Below, in pieces: positions 7,602 through 8,211 of a stretch of 8,211 bases of DNA. Made by a program: the position numbers and the translations under genes. The DNA is from CAJXZP01 sp047610145. GTDB lineage: Bacteria > Bacteroidota > Bacteroidia > Flavobacteriales_G > Salibacteraceae. Where the stretch lies: assembly GCA_047610145.1 (NCBI GenBank), contig JBLFZF010000125.1, positions 1-8,211 of the forward strand. Direction: 5' to 3'. The notes under the pieces were generated by a model, which was not told the origin of the DNA, ran no database searches, and saw nothing but the letters and a program-made list of their open reading frames with translations. How positions within the stretch are numbered: the first letter of the stretch is position 1; every line of letters starts with the position of its first letter.

Positions 7602-8211
7602 ACGAATTACGGTAATATTTCCTTTTTTAATAAACGCTCTTCGATCAATACATGTAACAGAAAGGTTATAGACAAAAACAAGGGGGTCTACCTCTTTGCC
7701 GTTAAAAGTTCCATCCCAACCTTTGTTGGGGTCAGTGGTTTCAAATACAAGTTCGCCCCATCTATTGTAAATTTTGAGATCAATTTCTTCCACTACTTTT
7801 CCAGTAATTAAATAACTGTCATTCGCGCCATCTCCGTTGGGAGAAAAAGCATTTGGAATAAATATATCGGGTTCTCCGCAATTAATTTCATACACATGAA
7901 TAGTTACCTCACTTGAATAAGAGCAGTTAGTATTATTGGGGTCTGATATGTTTACCGAATAGGTAGTTGTTTGATTCGGGCTAACCTGTGTAGCACTTTG
8001 GTTGGGGTTTTCAATACCTGAGATAGGAGTCCAGTTATAATTATATCCACTACCTGGAAAAGCATTAAGAATGGTATGAAAGCCTAAAAGAACAGAGTCG
8101 TCTGACGAGGTAGCTTGAACAATGACATCATTTATTAAAGAAACGGCTACTAGAATGGAGTCTATATAGGTGCAGCCACTATCATTTATTGCCGCTAAAT
8201 AGTAGCTAGTG
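7599..8211 (-). CDS. Gliding motility-associated / T9SS type B C-terminal domain protein, 5'-partial (adhesin-like cargo)
   Basis: The frame is open from the right edge (first full codon at 8210) to TAA at 7601-7599, giving 203 C-terminal residues of a larger secreted protein. Residues ~114-203 are a CHU_C / gliding motility-associated C-terminal domain (T9SS type B sorting signal): DIFIPNAFSPNGDGANDSY, IYNRWGELVFET, GWDGTFNGKEVDP, FVYNLSV, and a KKGNITVIR end. Upstream, residues 26-107 form an Ig/PKD-like beta-sandwich (YNWTPISGI, VSPNQTTTYSV, a Cys at 96), and residues 1-25 are the end of another such unit (SYYLAAINDSGC). The signal is expected to direct export through the T9SS translocon and is processed or attached at the surface. 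The GTG at 7895 is internal: coding clearly continues upstream in frame. It is the first gene of the unit visible here. Total size, the binding partner and whether it acts in gliding or adhesion are unknown. Confidence 0.95.
   Translation of the reverse strand, partial: TSYYLAAINDSGCTYIDSILVAVSLINDVIVQATSSDDSVLLGFHTILNAFPGSGYNYNWTPISGIENPNQSATQVSPNQTTTYSVNISDPNNTNCSYSSEVTIHVYEINCGEPDIFIPNAFSPNGDGANDSYLITGKVVEEIDLKIYNRWGELVFETTDPNKGWDGTFNGKEVDPLVFVYNLSVTCIDRRAFIKKGNITVIR
7890..8211 (-). repeat. Tandem Ig-like protein repeats in the T9SS cargo (one complete, one partial)
   Basis: The translated fragment shows two related ends: SYYLAAINDSGCTYIDSILV (residues 2-21) and TYSVNISDPNNTNCSYSSEV (residues 83-102). 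Both have a Y/T-Y strand, an N/D turn, a single Cys and a following hydrophobic strand. The spacing implies a repeat unit of roughly 80-83 residues. The homology is at protein level, with no obvious long nucleotide identity, so these are diverged domain repeats and not a recent DNA duplication. Confidence 0.6.

Noticed and set aside
7893..7895. GTG at 7895 as the start of a 98-residue CTD-only protein
   Set aside because: The same frame continues without a stop to the window edge and encodes a typical Ig-like repeat just before the CTD.

Overview
The window looks like Bacteroidota chromosomal DNA, most likely from the Flavobacteriales or a near relative (the order is an inference). The evidence is a low-GC sequence, genes without clear Shine-Dalgarno sites, a PorP/SprF-family protein, a gliding-motility type C-terminal sorting domain (type IX secretion, T9SS), a CarboxypepD_reg-like domain and a DUF1573 domain. 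All six genes end in TAA. I saw no RNA gene, insertion sequence, CRISPR array or attachment site.

Layout. Positions 1-4090 are read on the + strand: the 3' part of a class A penicillin-binding protein (PBP1A type, N-terminus outside the window), a DinB-superfamily protein starting one base after it, and, after a 92-bp gap, an exported protein with a CarboxypepD_reg-like domain. Positions 4091-4308 are a convergent intergenic gap in which I see no convincing gene or terminator. Positions 4309-8211 are read on the - strand as a tight three-gene unit. In order of transcription these are a surface protein with a type B T9SS C-terminal domain (its N-terminus lies beyond the right edge), a PorP/SprF-like outer membrane protein (TAATG overlap), and, 9 bp later, a 758-residue TPR / PD40 propeller / OmpA-like / DUF1573 protein.

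How the genes work together. PBP1A builds peptidoglycan, and the DinB-like gene is probably co-transcribed with it, with no evident functional link. The minus-strand unit reads as a cargo-plus-partner module of the T9SS: the type B CTD protein is the secreted adhesin-like cargo, the SprF-like protein its dedicated outer membrane partner, and the OmpA-like multidomain protein a PorE-like factor that could tie the assembly to peptidoglycan. Such trios are known in Bacteroidota. What is less usual here is the architecture of the third protein: no recognisable carboxypeptidase regulatory domain between propeller and OmpA module, an altered OmpA module, and an added DUF1573 domain at the C-terminus. 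Its only plausible start codon is TTG.
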